DNA from: Candidatus Zixiibacteriota bacterium
Lineage (GTDB): Bacteria > Zixibacteria > MSB-5A5 > SM1-73
Direction of reading: 5' to 3'
DNA: 13,248 nt
NCBI GenBank assembly: GCA_020341875.1
Contig: CP070839.1
Span: 890,017-903,264 of the forward strand
Shown here: positions 6,550-13,193 of the stretch, one piece after another
How positions within the stretch are numbered: position 1 is the first letter of the stretch
Layout of the letters: each line of letters opens with the position of its first letter
Translations under genes and position numbers: made by a program
Notes under the pieces: model-generated
The model's input: only the letters and a program-made list of their open reading frames with translations
Told to the model about the DNA's origin: nothing
Databases searched by the model: none

Positions 6550-7392
6550 ATGCGTGAGATTTCCGCCAACGACATAGTCAGTGCAGTGAAGGACCTCTGC
6601 ATCGACGCCAATTACAATCTGGGCGAGGACGTAGAGCAGAGGCTTCGCGAGATGTATGAGAAAGAGGAATCACCCGTGTCCAAGGCCACCCTAAAGCAGA
6701 TCATCGACAACTTCGAGATAGCCAAGGAGGGGGAGTTCCCTATCTGTCAGGATACCGGCTTCTCCGTCTTCTTCGTGGAGATGGGGGATCAGATCTGCAT
6801 CAAAGACGGCAACCTCTTTGAGGCCATAACCGAGGGTGTGCGGCAAGGATACAAGGACGGCTACCTGCGTAAGTCCATCCTGGCCGACCCCATCGAGAGG
6901 AAGAACACCGGCGACAATACCCCGCCGGTCATTCATATGGACGTGGTGAAGGGCGATAAGCTGAAGATCATCATCGCTCCCAAGGGCGGCGGAAGCGAAA
7001 ACATGTCCGAGGTCAAGATGATGAAGCCGGCGGACGGTGTGGAAGGGGTCAAGGAGTTCGTGGTCGACAAGGTGCGAAGGTCGGGAAGCAATCCCTGCCC
7101 CCCCATCGTGGTAGGAGTGGGGATCGGTGGAACCTTCGAGAAGTGCGCCGAGATGGCAAAACGAGCGCTTCTGCGAACCATAGGGTCCAAGCACCCCAAT
7201 CCCTTCTACGCTCAGTTGGAGGAGGAGCTAACCGAAAAGGTCAACAAGCTGGGTATAGGCGCTCAGGGCTTTGGTGGAACGCAGACCGCTCTGGCGGTCT
7301 TCGTCGAGACCTATCCGTGCCACATCGCCAGCTTCCCGGCAGCGGTGAACATCAACTGCCATGCTGCCAGACACAAGGAAGCCATTCTGTAG
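6550..7392 (+). CDS. fumA: Class I fumarate hydratase, alpha subunit
   Basis: This is the [4Fe-4S]-binding N-terminal half of a two-subunit class I fumarase, converting fumarate to L-malate in the TCA cycle. The ATG at 6550 follows TTAGGAGGAAAT, where the elbB stop overlaps the ribosome-binding site. The 280-aa length is normal for the separate alpha subunit. The three expected cluster cysteines are visible: C66 (PICQDTG), C183 (SNPCPP) and C270 (NINCHAARH). Other matches are NTGDNTPPVIH (119-129) and APKGGGSENMS (143-153). The neighbouring beta gene completes the enzyme. L(+)-tartrate dehydratase (TtdAB) is the main alternative and cannot be excluded by sequence alone, but fumarase is more likely. 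The stop codon TAG (7390-7392) lies inside a 59-bp palindromic repeat, so the natural C-terminus may have been set by that insertion. The symbol is used in the split-subunit sense. Confidence 0.92.
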   Translation: MREISANDIVSAVKDLCIDANYNLGEDVEQRLREMYEKEESPVSKATLKQIIDNFEIAKEGEFPICQDTGFSVFFVEMGDQICIKDGNLFEAITEGVRQGYKDGYLRKSILADPIERKNTGDNTPPVIHMDVVKGDKLKIIIAPKGGGSENMSEVKMMKPADGVEGVKEFVVDKVRRSGSNPCPPIVVGVGIGGTFEKCAEMAKRALLRTIGSKHPNPFYAQLEEELTEKVNKLGIGAQGFGGTQTALAVFVETYPCHIASFPAAVNINCHAARHKEAIL

Positions 7393-7446
7393 GGACAGGG
7401 CTTGTCCCTGTCCGAATAGAGGACAGCCATGAAGGCTGTCCCTACA
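7388..7446. mobile_element. 59-bp MITE-like palindromic element between the fumarase genes
   Basis: The element has perfect 11-bp terminal inverted repeats, TGTAGGGACAG (7388-7398) and CTGTCCCTACA (7436-7446). Inside are two perfect 8-bp hairpins: GGACAGGG (7393-7400) with CCCTGTCC (7406-7413), and GGACAGCC (7421-7428) with GGCTGTCC (7434-7441), each with a 5-base loop. It can therefore fold either as one long terminal-repeat stem or as two hairpins. It encodes no protein. A related degenerate copy starts at about 8187. No obvious target duplication was seen. Confidence 0.7.
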
Positions 7447-7497
7447 CAGTTATCGAATATGTGCAATTCAAGAAGCGATAAATAGAGGGAGAATAAG

Positions 7498-8052
7498 ATG
7501 GCACAGAAAAAGATAACCACGCCGCTGACCGACGAAGCGGTTAAAGATTTGAAGATAGGTGATGACGTTTTGATCACCGGAGCAATCTATACTGCCAGAG
7601 ATGCCGCCCACAAGAGGATGGTAGAGCTTCTGGATAAAGGAGAGGCACTTCCCTTAGACATAAAGGGCCAGTTGATTTACTACTGCGGACCCTCCCCCAC
7701 CCGGCCGGGTAAGATAATCGGATCGGCCGGGCCAACCACCTCAGGCAGAATGAACAAGTACGCTCCCCGCATCCTTAAGGCCGGGTCCAAGGGCATGATC
7801 GGCAAAGGCGAGATGGGCGGTGACGTGCCGGAGGCCTTGAAAAAGCATACCGGTGTGTATATGGCAGCGGTGGGAGGAGCGGCCGCATTAATCGCCAAGT
7901 CGATCACCAAGAGCGAGTTGGTGGCCTGGGAGGAACTGGGCGCCGAGGCGATCAAGAAATTGACAGTGAAGGACTTCCCGGCAATAGTGACTCAGGATGC
8001 ACATGGGGGGAATCTCTACAAGGAGGGAGTGAAAAAGTACTCCCGCACCTAA
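7498..8052 (+). CDS. fumB: Class I fumarate hydratase, beta subunit
   Basis: This is the C-terminal (beta) half of the two-subunit class I fumarase, supplying the swivelling domain that completes the active site with the alpha subunit. It is 184 aa, a normal length. Typical motifs are LKIGDDVLITGAIYTARDAA (18-37), GQLIYYCGPSPTRPG (57-71), IGSAGPTTSGRMNKYAP (74-90) and GMIGKGEMG (99-107), with KDFPAIVTQDAHGGNLY near the end. The ATG at 7498 follows GAGGGAGA. It is separated from the alpha gene by about 105 bases, unusually far for this pair, and more than half of that gap is the palindromic repeat. The alternative is a tartrate dehydratase beta subunit. Confidence 0.92.
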   Translation: MAQKKITTPLTDEAVKDLKIGDDVLITGAIYTARDAAHKRMVELLDKGEALPLDIKGQLIYYCGPSPTRPGKIIGSAGPTTSGRMNKYAPRILKAGSKGMIGKGEMGGDVPEALKKHTGVYMAAVGGAAALIAKSITKSELVAWEELGAEAIKKLTVKDFPAIVTQDAHGGNLYKEGVKKYSRT

Positions 8053-8136
8053 CTTATGTTAATTTGGGTGGATCGGACATCGTGCCCACGTCTCGCGCCG
8101 GGCACTGACTTCTGATCGCCCCTGAGAAGAAAACAG

Positions 8137-8174
8137 CAGAAGGCTGGGCAGTGTTGCCCAGCCTTCTGTTTCTT
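8137..8174 (+). terminator. Terminator closing the fumarase operon
   Basis: A perfect 14-bp stem, CAGAAGGCTGGGCA (8137-8150) with TGCCCAGCCTTCTG (8155-8168), has a GTGT tetraloop and is followed by TTTCTT. On the other strand the sequence after the stem is also T-rich (complement of GAAGAAAACAG), so it may end transcription from both directions between these converging genes. Confidence 0.88.
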
Positions 8175-8186
8175 GTGTTGCTCTGG

Positions 8187-8236
8187 TAGGGACAGCCCTT
8201 GCCTCGGCACTGAGTCTCGGCACGAAGGGTGGCTGT
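8187..8236. repeat. Degenerate relative of the 59-bp palindromic element
   Basis: It begins TAGGGACAGCCCTTG, close to the TAGGGACAGGGCTTG start of the element at 7388, and ends with GGTGGCTGTCC, an imperfect inverse of its left end. The interior contains an 8-base direct repeat, CTCGGCAC, at 8204-8211 and 8217-8224. No coding potential. Confidence 0.5.
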
Positions 8237-8297
8237 CCGCCCTGAAGTCCTGTGGCGTGTCAGAACCTCATTTCCTGCGGATTCTGTGGTTTGCCCC

Positions 8298-8400
8298 GAT
8301 GGGGGTTATTGCAGATCCAAAAGTTCTAACACTGCAAATGCTCAATCTTCCGCAAGAACCTGATTTGGAGGCTCGGCCGGGTATCTGACGACTGAATAGT
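8298..8400 (-). repeat. Copy A of a roughly 105-bp repeat found 3' of two surface-protein genes
   Basis: Bases 8343-8400 align with 10925-10982 at 47 of 58 positions, including a 15-base identical block, GGCCGGGTATCTGAC. Weaker similarity continues left to a small GC hairpin (CCCC-GAT-GGGG at about 8297-8307). It lies 21 bases past the stop of the minus-strand gene 8422-9552. This copy ends in a symmetrical hairpin, CTGAC-G-ACT-GAAT-AGT-A-GTCAG (8385-8406), which could stabilise the mRNA end. There is no T-run. Confidence 0.6.
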
Positions 8401-8421
8401 AGTCAGCTCTGGCGTCATACG

Positions 8422-9552
8422 CTATTCCAAAGCCAATAGGATGAGTCGATAGTATCCTGAGCCGTAGTAATAAAGCCATCCTCCGCTGTATTTAGCAGCA
8501 GTCGCATCGCGGCCGGTTGAAACTGAGATATTAGTTGCCGTGAGGTCATGAAGGCTTCCGCCAGCACCTGCGTCCGCACTTCGTTCTATAGTGCTTACCC
8601 TTACTGCGTTGGAGCCATCAGAGGAGGTGGAAAACCACAACTCTGTGATAACCTTCGTCGTGCCAAGATTATGAGTCAGTGTATAAGTCTGAGCCTGCGA
8701 CACCGCAAACCAACCACTATCGTAGACCTTCAGGCGAACAGAGTTGATACTGCCGTCGACGGTAAGGTCACCTGTTATGTGAGCGTTACCGTCCACCTCC
8801 AGATGCTCATCTGGTTCTGTTGTTCCTATGCCGACATTTCCGCTGAAGTAGCCCATTCCGTTAAACCAGCCGCCCCAGAATCCTTGACCGAGTATGCCGA
8901 TATAACCATTCCCTTCTACACCGGCGTGACCACCTTCTCCTTGTATACCGGTTCCCTCCCACGCTGTGGCGATGGCTTTCAGTCCCGTTCCGCCTCTGGC
9001 GTAGATTGCGTAGTCTCCGACCATAGAATCGGACTGTACGAAAATCTTGCAGCTATCCTGAGGTACGGTACCAATACCCACATTGCCGGTGAGCCGATAG
9101 ATGTTAAAACCGGATGTGTCTGTCTGCCAGTCATCATCAGGAGGAGCCGTTCGCGCATACTGGGCAGTATCTGCTTCTGATGTTCTGTAAGCGTACCCTA
9201 CACTCACGATTGTTTTTCTTGGCGTCATCTCCAGGTCATCTTCCACCTTGACTCCCAGGTATCTGATGCCGCCAGTGAAAACAGAGCAGGGGATCGAGTC
9301 GACGCTTCCCAAGAGGACGTCGAAGATACCTTCCTTCACCTGGACGGAAGGTCGGGCTTCGGTCCACAGCACCTCCATGCCGATGCTGTCCCTGTAGATC
9401 GAGAATGTCATCTGGACGGTGGTATCGACACAACCGCCCTGGGCTGTGGTCAGCTTGCCCTGGTAGTTGATGAGCTTGGGGACTTCGGATTGAGCGGTGA
9501 GGGTGAACGAAAGAAGAATGAACACGGCTGATAGAAGTCTGACAGCTTTCAT
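8422..9552 (-). CDS. Secreted protein with GNVGIGT tail-fibre/adhesin-like modules
   Basis: I cannot name this 376-aa protein. It starts with a clear signal peptide (MKAVRLLSAVFILLSFTLTA, about 1-20). The next region (about 25-130) has the pattern INYQGKLT...VQMTFSIYRDS...LWTEARPSV, ending RYLGVKVEDDLEMTPRKTIV, a domain common in secreted proteins of uncultured FCB-type bacteria. Two GNVGIGT motifs (157-163 and 239-245) follow; the second continues TEPDEHLEVDG and then repeats of the ITGDLTVDGSI type, as in beta-helical phage tail fibres and adhesins. A glycine-rich middle (186-230) suggests a repetitive beta structure, and the last 100 residues look like a beta-sandwich. The ATG at 9552 has AAGGAG six bases upstream. 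It follows the dockerin gene after 22 bases, so the two are one operon. It lacks a dockerin. Likely cell-surface or extracellular. Confidence 0.85.
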   Translation of the reverse strand: MKAVRLLSAVFILLSFTLTAQSEVPKLINYQGKLTTAQGGCVDTTVQMTFSIYRDSIGMEVLWTEARPSVQVKEGIFDVLLGSVDSIPCSVFTGGIRYLGVKVEDDLEMTPRKTIVSVGYAYRTSEADTAQYARTAPPDDDWQTDTSGFNIYRLTGNVGIGTVPQDSCKIFVQSDSMVGDYAIYARGGTGLKAIATAWEGTGIQGEGGHAGVEGNGYIGILGQGFWGGWFNGMGYFSGNVGIGTTEPDEHLEVDGNAHITGDLTVDGSINSVRLKVYDSGWFAVSQAQTYTLTHNLGTTKVITELWFSTSSDGSNAVRVSTIERSADAGAGGSLHDLTATNISVSTGRDATAAKYSGGWLYYYGSGYYRLILLALE

Positions 9553-9574
9553 GCTTTTCTCCTTTCTTGCGGAG

Positions 9575-10465
9575 CTAACAGCCCGGCGGCGGACCGCCTT
9601 TGAAGAGATAGTTGACCAGGAAGTACACGTCCTCGATGTCCACTATAGTGTCGCCGTTGAGATCTCCAGTCCACTCCGGGACAGGCGGGGGACCATCTTT
9701 TAACACATAGTTTATTAAGAAGACCACATCCCCAATATCTATCACCCCATCTGCGTTGAAATCTGGGGTTTCAATGTACCCGGTCGCTCGGATGATGGCG
9801 TCCCCGGGTGGGGGATAATGCCAAAAGTCCCACCACTCCCAATACTCTCCATCCCACTTCATCCAGTTATGACAAGTGTCCGGAGCCGGATCGTGATAAT
9901 CCATTAACAGGCTGGGATTGCGGTGATCGGGGTCAAACGGGTCGGTGTAGATTATCTCAAGGAAGAATGGTTGCTCCACGTAGCAATGACTGCTCAGGTT
10001 ATAGGTTAACATCAACGGGTAAGCTGAATCCACCGGCACACTAATGTCCTCTGAGCAGATAATCTGCCCCGGCTGAGTGCAGCTGTCACCCTGATGCGTA
10101 TCCCTTATGTTGATTCTCAAAGCCACGGGCCATCTATAAGTCTCGTCATGAGCATAAAGGTAGAAGTGAGCACCCGTGATTGTGAAAGGATAGAGTGACG
10201 GGCCGCAATACTCCGGATTCATGTAGACCACCATACCCGATCCCTGAATCAAGGAATCGTAAAAATACGACGGGTTGTCAGTATCGTTGATGATCTCACA
10301 GAAGGCGGCGGCTTTTTCAGAATCACTGGGTAACTGGGTGAAAACTCGCTCCTGCGCAATCGGGCGGGGGGTATGCCTGTCAAAAGACCAGGCGACTCGG
10401 TTTAAAGAAAAAACAGCAACAAACAGAAGGCTTGCCATAGCGATCAAGGTTAGCTTTTGTTTCAC
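9575..10465 (-). CDS. Secreted dockerin-containing protein of unknown function
   Basis: The start is GTG (10465) with GAGGAGAG upstream, giving 296 aa. A signal peptide is evident (hydrophobic 6-20, likely cleaved near residue 27). Residues about 55-230 have no recognised fold; they are rich in aromatic residues and contain several cysteines (C56, C87, C129, C137, C161, C198), possibly a disulphide-stabilised beta-sandwich. The C-terminus (about 235-296) is a type I dockerin with two calcium loops, DFNADGVIDIGDVVFLINYVL and then DLNGDTIVDIEDVYFLVNYLF, ending KGGPPPGC. No enzyme motif is visible, so a structural or binding role is as likely as catalysis. It lies upstream of the GNVGIGT gene in the same unit and downstream of a decayed dockerin remnant. 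Dockerins normally bind cohesins; none is in the window. Confidence 0.85.
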   Translation of the reverse strand: MKQKLTLIAMASLLFVAVFSLNRVAWSFDRHTPRPIAQERVFTQLPSDSEKAAAFCEIINDTDNPSYFYDSLIQGSGMVVYMNPEYCGPSLYPFTITGAHFYLYAHDETYRWPVALRINIRDTHQGDSCTQPGQIICSEDISVPVDSAYPLMLTYNLSSHCYVEQPFFLEIIYTDPFDPDHRNPSLLMDYHDPAPDTCHNWMKWDGEYWEWWDFWHYPPPGDAIIRATGYIETPDFNADGVIDIGDVVFLINYVLKDGPPPVPEWTGDLNGDTIVDIEDVYFLVNYLFKGGPPPGC

Positions 10466-10477
10466 GGCTCTCTCCTC

Positions 10478-10624
10478 TTACGGCTCACACGGCGGCGGCC
10501 CATTCTTGAAGAGGTAGTTGACCAGCCAGACGACACCCCCAACCTCCGCGATTCCACGAATGACGGTCAGGGGGCGCATGTGACCTCCGGGCCTGTAAAG
10601 ATAGAAAGAAGAACGGTATCTTCC
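10478..10624 (-). pseudogene. Decayed C-terminal dockerin remnant
   Basis: The minus-strand frame ending at TAA (10478-10480) reads, near its end, IAEVGGVVWLVNYLFKNG followed by PPPCEP, an unmistakable dockerin tail. Upstream, the calcium loop expected as DxNxDG is replaced by LTVIRG, and the acidic residue before VVWLVNYL is Gly, so no calcium ligands remain. The frame closes at a TAG at 10625-10627, after a YLYRPGG stretch resembling the linker between two dockerin halves. No signal peptide or body domain is attached. The stop lies 12 bases before the start of the next dockerin gene. It is most simply the stump of a deleted gene. An ATG at 10579 with GGAGG four bases upstream could still allow a 33-aa peptide, which I consider less likely. 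Confidence 0.65.
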
Positions 10625-10839
10625 CTAGGACAGCGCTTATCAGAGATTGCCTTTATACTTCTAATATAAGTCGTTTCTTGCTAGGCGCAAGAAGATTTTG
10701 CCTGAGAATCGTTCAGCTAGGGAAACCGGAAAGGACGGGTAGGGGCGCGGAGTGCCGGCACGGGCTTGTTGAAAAAGATAGGTCTTTGGCCGGGATGAAT
10801 TCCCGCCCCCATGGAACACAATTAGTTATCATCCACGGG

Positions 10840-10856
10840 GCCCGCCTTAGGCGGGC
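10840..10856. repeat. GCCCGCC-TTA-GGCGGGC palindrome
   Basis: A perfect 7-bp stem with a 3-base loop. It is of the REP-like palindrome type and is not followed by a T-run on either strand. It lies next to repeat copy B. Confidence 0.5.
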
Positions 10857-10875
10857 TAAACGGTATTTGGAGTGC

Positions 10876-10982
10876 CCAGATGGGCGGTCTTTGGAAATTC
10901 AGATATTTGAACACCACAACTACCCAATCTCTCGAGAAAACCTGGTTCAGAGGCTGGGCCGGGTATCTGACAACTGAATACT
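10876..10982 (-). repeat. Copy B of the roughly 105-bp repeat, 3' of the M14 peptidase gene
   Basis: This is the counterpart of 8298-8400, with the same orientation relative to the flanking gene. It ends five bases past the stop codon of the peptidase gene. The shared block runs from CAATCT through GGCCGGGTATCTGAC to ACTGAATA. At its far end the GC hairpin is present in different bases (GCCCA-GA-TGGGC at about 10877-10888), which suggests the structure, not only the sequence, is retained. Confidence 0.6.
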
Positions 10983-10987
10983 CAGGT

Positions 10988-13156
10988 TTACGGACAGCCT
11001 GGGGGATCACCACCTCTGTAAAGATAGTTGACCAGGTAAACAATGTCCGCGACGTTGACGACGTCATCGCAGTTGGCGTCTGCGGCTTCAACCGGGTCTG
11101 GGATATCACCGCTTCTGTAGAGGAAGTTCACCAGATAGACTATGTCTGCCACGTTTATGAAGCCATCGCCATTGGCATCGCCTCGCGGGAATTCGGGCGG
11201 CACCAATGCGGTCTCCACGTTGCTCCAGGCTCCCCACTGATCCTGTTGGTCCTTTGCCCTTACCTTATAATCATAAGCTCCCTCTTCTTGCCCCGTTATC
11301 TGGTAAAAGGTATCGGCTATGGCATCAGACAAGGAAACCATACTTGTATATCTCTCGAATGGATGGATGTCGTCTGCATATAACCCTTCTCGGCTGCTAT
11401 ACTGGGGGGTGACATAACGCAGGCGGAGATAGATCTCCTGTCCGACATAATCACCCAGGTCGAATTTCCCCAAAACCCATCCTGCGGAAAGACCGGTGAT
11501 CCCGTGGCCCTGATTGAGATGGTTAGGATTACTCTCCCTGGTTATGTTCCCCGGTATGGGGAAGAAACTGCCCCCTCCGTTGGTGGAAATCTCCACGTAA
11601 GCATAATCCCAACCGGCTGCCATACTGTACCAGCACCACATCATAAGTGTATCTCCGGGCTGCACCTTGATACTGGAAAGTGAGGTTGCTTTATTTCGCA
11701 GTCTATTCCCCTGTCCCGAATAGAAACTGTGCGAAGCAGAATGGCTTCTGGCTGCGGAAACGGAGAATCCTTCCAGCTTCCAGTCCGAATATCCACTCTC
11801 CACGTCGAAAGTTGACCTCTCTAATCCGGTCATCTCCACCAACTCGTAGACAGAAGCCGGATTCAGGGTATCCGCGTGCGACCAAAAGACATCGTAGTCT
11901 GATGTGTCCGAGTCTATGGGTGCCAGGGTCGGTGCATATGGAGGAAGGACTTTGCTTGGGTTATCTGCCAGCTCAGCCCAAAGTAGATTGGACTGAAGCT
12001 GTGACTGGCAGAGGCTATCTATCCTGGGAGCAGGCGGCCAGAATCCATCGATCTGATTTCCGATTTCTGGAGCTATCGCTATAATCCCCAGCTCCGCGTA
12101 TTGCCAATCAAACGCATTCCCATTACACGGCACGTACATCGCTTCCCAAACTGTGGACGGGGTATATCCGTTGAAAACGGCCATGGATTCCGCTATGGCC
12201 ACGAACAATTGGTGGTCCGAAGTATACAGGTACTCGTAACCCCAGGGATAAAGCAGCCATTCCCCGTAGGTGTGATTGTTCATGCACATGACGAAGTTCC
12301 TGGTCAGCATGAAATCTCTTATGACCTGGGTGGCCGGCTCGGAGAATGGCTCTGATCCCCGATAACTGAGGTGTGCGCAATTGGGGTTGGAGCCGATATC
12401 GTCGTATCCCCACATATAGCCCCAGTTACAATTTAAGTCCACCCCCGAGTCTCCGTCACAAGGGCGACGGTTCTTCCGCCACATTCCGCCACCGCCAGGA
12501 TAAGTATATTCGTTGTAGCAATAACCGTCAACGTTGACCACAGGTACGAACCACAACTCCCGGTCATCCACCAGATGGGTAACCTGGGGGTCGGCTCCAT
12601 AGTTATCCAAAAGATACCACATGAAATACAATAGCACCTCCATGCCAGCCGGCTCACGCGCGTGGATCAGGCTGTTGTAAAATACCTCCGGCTCGTCCTC
12701 GTCTGCCTCTGGATTGTCCGAAATCTTGAACGCCCAGATGACGCTGTCCTCCAAACTGCGGCCAATGTCCATCTTTTCGGTGGTAATGGAAGGGTGAAGT
12801 GTATGCATGGAATCCAGAGCAGTCATCACCTCGCTGTAGGTATGATACCCGCCCATGTCTTTGGTTGAGTCCAATCTGCTCTGATAAAAGGCGACCAAAT
12901 CCTGATGCACTATCTGCACATCATATCCCCAAGAGCGAAGCCGGTCGACCTCTTCTCGGTCAGTGACGATGTCGATATATTGCCCATATTTAAGATAGGC
13001 AACATCCAACTGGAGATCGATGATTTGCGGCGTCTGCGCCTTCTCGGTGAGATGAATCCTTGCCTGCATAACCGAAGGCTGTCCAGACACTCGTGAAAAT
13101 GCAAGTAGCAAGCAGAACAGAAACGCCACCTGACTAAAGACATTCGAGATTCTCAT
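10988..13156 (-). CDS. Secreted M14 zinc carboxypeptidase with MAM-like, Fn3-like and dockerin regions
   Basis: ATG 13156 (722 aa) has GGAGG five bases upstream; an upstream in-frame TTG at 13174 is less likely. A signal peptide (about 1-25) precedes an M14 domain (about 100-395). The zinc ligands are H165 and E168 (HARE) and H295 (NNHTYGEWLLYPWGY); the general base is E364 (IAPEIG); Arg127- and Tyr248-equivalents appear as R227 (MWRKNRR) and Y341. The Asn144-Arg145 pair that normally grips the substrate C-terminal carboxylate reads N242-C243 (GVDLNCNW), so that Arg is lost. Residues about 440-600 resemble the MAM-like beta-sandwich of immune-inhibitor-A-type proteases; about 605-655 looks Fn3-like. 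The C-terminus is a dockerin with two loops (DANGDG at 660-665 and DANCDD at 693-698). It follows another dockerin gene after 37 bases. Likely an extracellular peptidase; specificity uncertain. Confidence 0.9.
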   Translation of the reverse strand: MRISNVFSQVAFLFCLLLAFSRVSGQPSVMQARIHLTEKAQTPQIIDLQLDVAYLKYGQYIDIVTDREEVDRLRSWGYDVQIVHQDLVAFYQSRLDSTKDMGGYHTYSEVMTALDSMHTLHPSITTEKMDIGRSLEDSVIWAFKISDNPEADEDEPEVFYNSLIHAREPAGMEVLLYFMWYLLDNYGADPQVTHLVDDRELWFVPVVNVDGYCYNEYTYPGGGGMWRKNRRPCDGDSGVDLNCNWGYMWGYDDIGSNPNCAHLSYRGSEPFSEPATQVIRDFMLTRNFVMCMNNHTYGEWLLYPWGYEYLYTSDHQLFVAIAESMAVFNGYTPSTVWEAMYVPCNGNAFDWQYAELGIIAIAPEIGNQIDGFWPPAPRIDSLCQSQLQSNLLWAELADNPSKVLPPYAPTLAPIDSDTSDYDVFWSHADTLNPASVYELVEMTGLERSTFDVESGYSDWKLEGFSVSAARSHSASHSFYSGQGNRLRNKATSLSSIKVQPGDTLMMWCWYSMAAGWDYAYVEISTNGGGSFFPIPGNITRESNPNHLNQGHGITGLSAGWVLGKFDLGDYVGQEIYLRLRYVTPQYSSREGLYADDIHPFERYTSMVSLSDAIADTFYQITGQEEGAYDYKVRAKDQQDQWGAWSNVETALVPPEFPRGDANGDGFINVADIVYLVNFLYRSGDIPDPVEAADANCDDVVNVADIVYLVNYLYRGGDPPGCP

Positions 13157-13193
13157 GGCAACCTCCGGCTTCAAAGATGTGATTTGATGTCGA

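Larger units (their letters stand above)
8053..8421. other. Convergent spacer between fumarase and the minus-strand genes
   Basis: No gene is seen in these 369 bases. The stretch holds, left to right: GTGCCC/GGGCAC at about 8090-8106 (6-bp inverted repeat), a strong terminator (8137-8174), a degenerate relative of the 59-bp element (8187-8236), and the left copy of a repeat shared with 10876-10982. The short plus-strand open frame at 8173-8388 runs through these repeats and is not credible as a gene. Confidence 0.6.
10466..10987. other. Spacer with dockerin remnant, palindrome and repeat copy B
   Basis: These 522 bases separate the dockerin gene from the M14 peptidase gene. No intact gene is visible. 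From the gene 9575-10465 outwards it holds a decayed dockerin end (10478-10624), an unremarkable stretch (10625-10839), a GC palindrome (10840-10856) and copy B of the 105-bp repeat. Plus-strand frames at 10457-10669, 10678-10977 and 10880-11383 are antisense or repeat-derived and have no family resemblance. Confidence 0.6.

Noticed and set aside
7388..7446. CRISPR or riboswitch
   Set aside because: There are no regularly spaced direct repeats and no known aptamer pattern; terminal inverted repeats fit a MITE-like element better.
8173..8388. 71-codon plus-strand frame after the fumarase terminator
   Set aside because: It starts just after the terminator stem and is made of two repeat elements; no homology is recognisable.
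8385..8406. Intrinsic terminator for the minus-strand gene
   Set aside because: The hairpin is symmetrical, but there is no T-run on the minus strand after it, so I list it only as part of the repeat.
8548..9180. 210-codon plus-strand open frame
   Set aside because: Antisense to the secreted GNVGIGT gene, which has a signal peptide and ribosome-binding site; this frame has neither.
10678..11383. Plus-strand frames in and after the peptidase 3' spacer
   Set aside because: One is repeat-derived, the other is antisense to the dockerin end of the peptidase gene.
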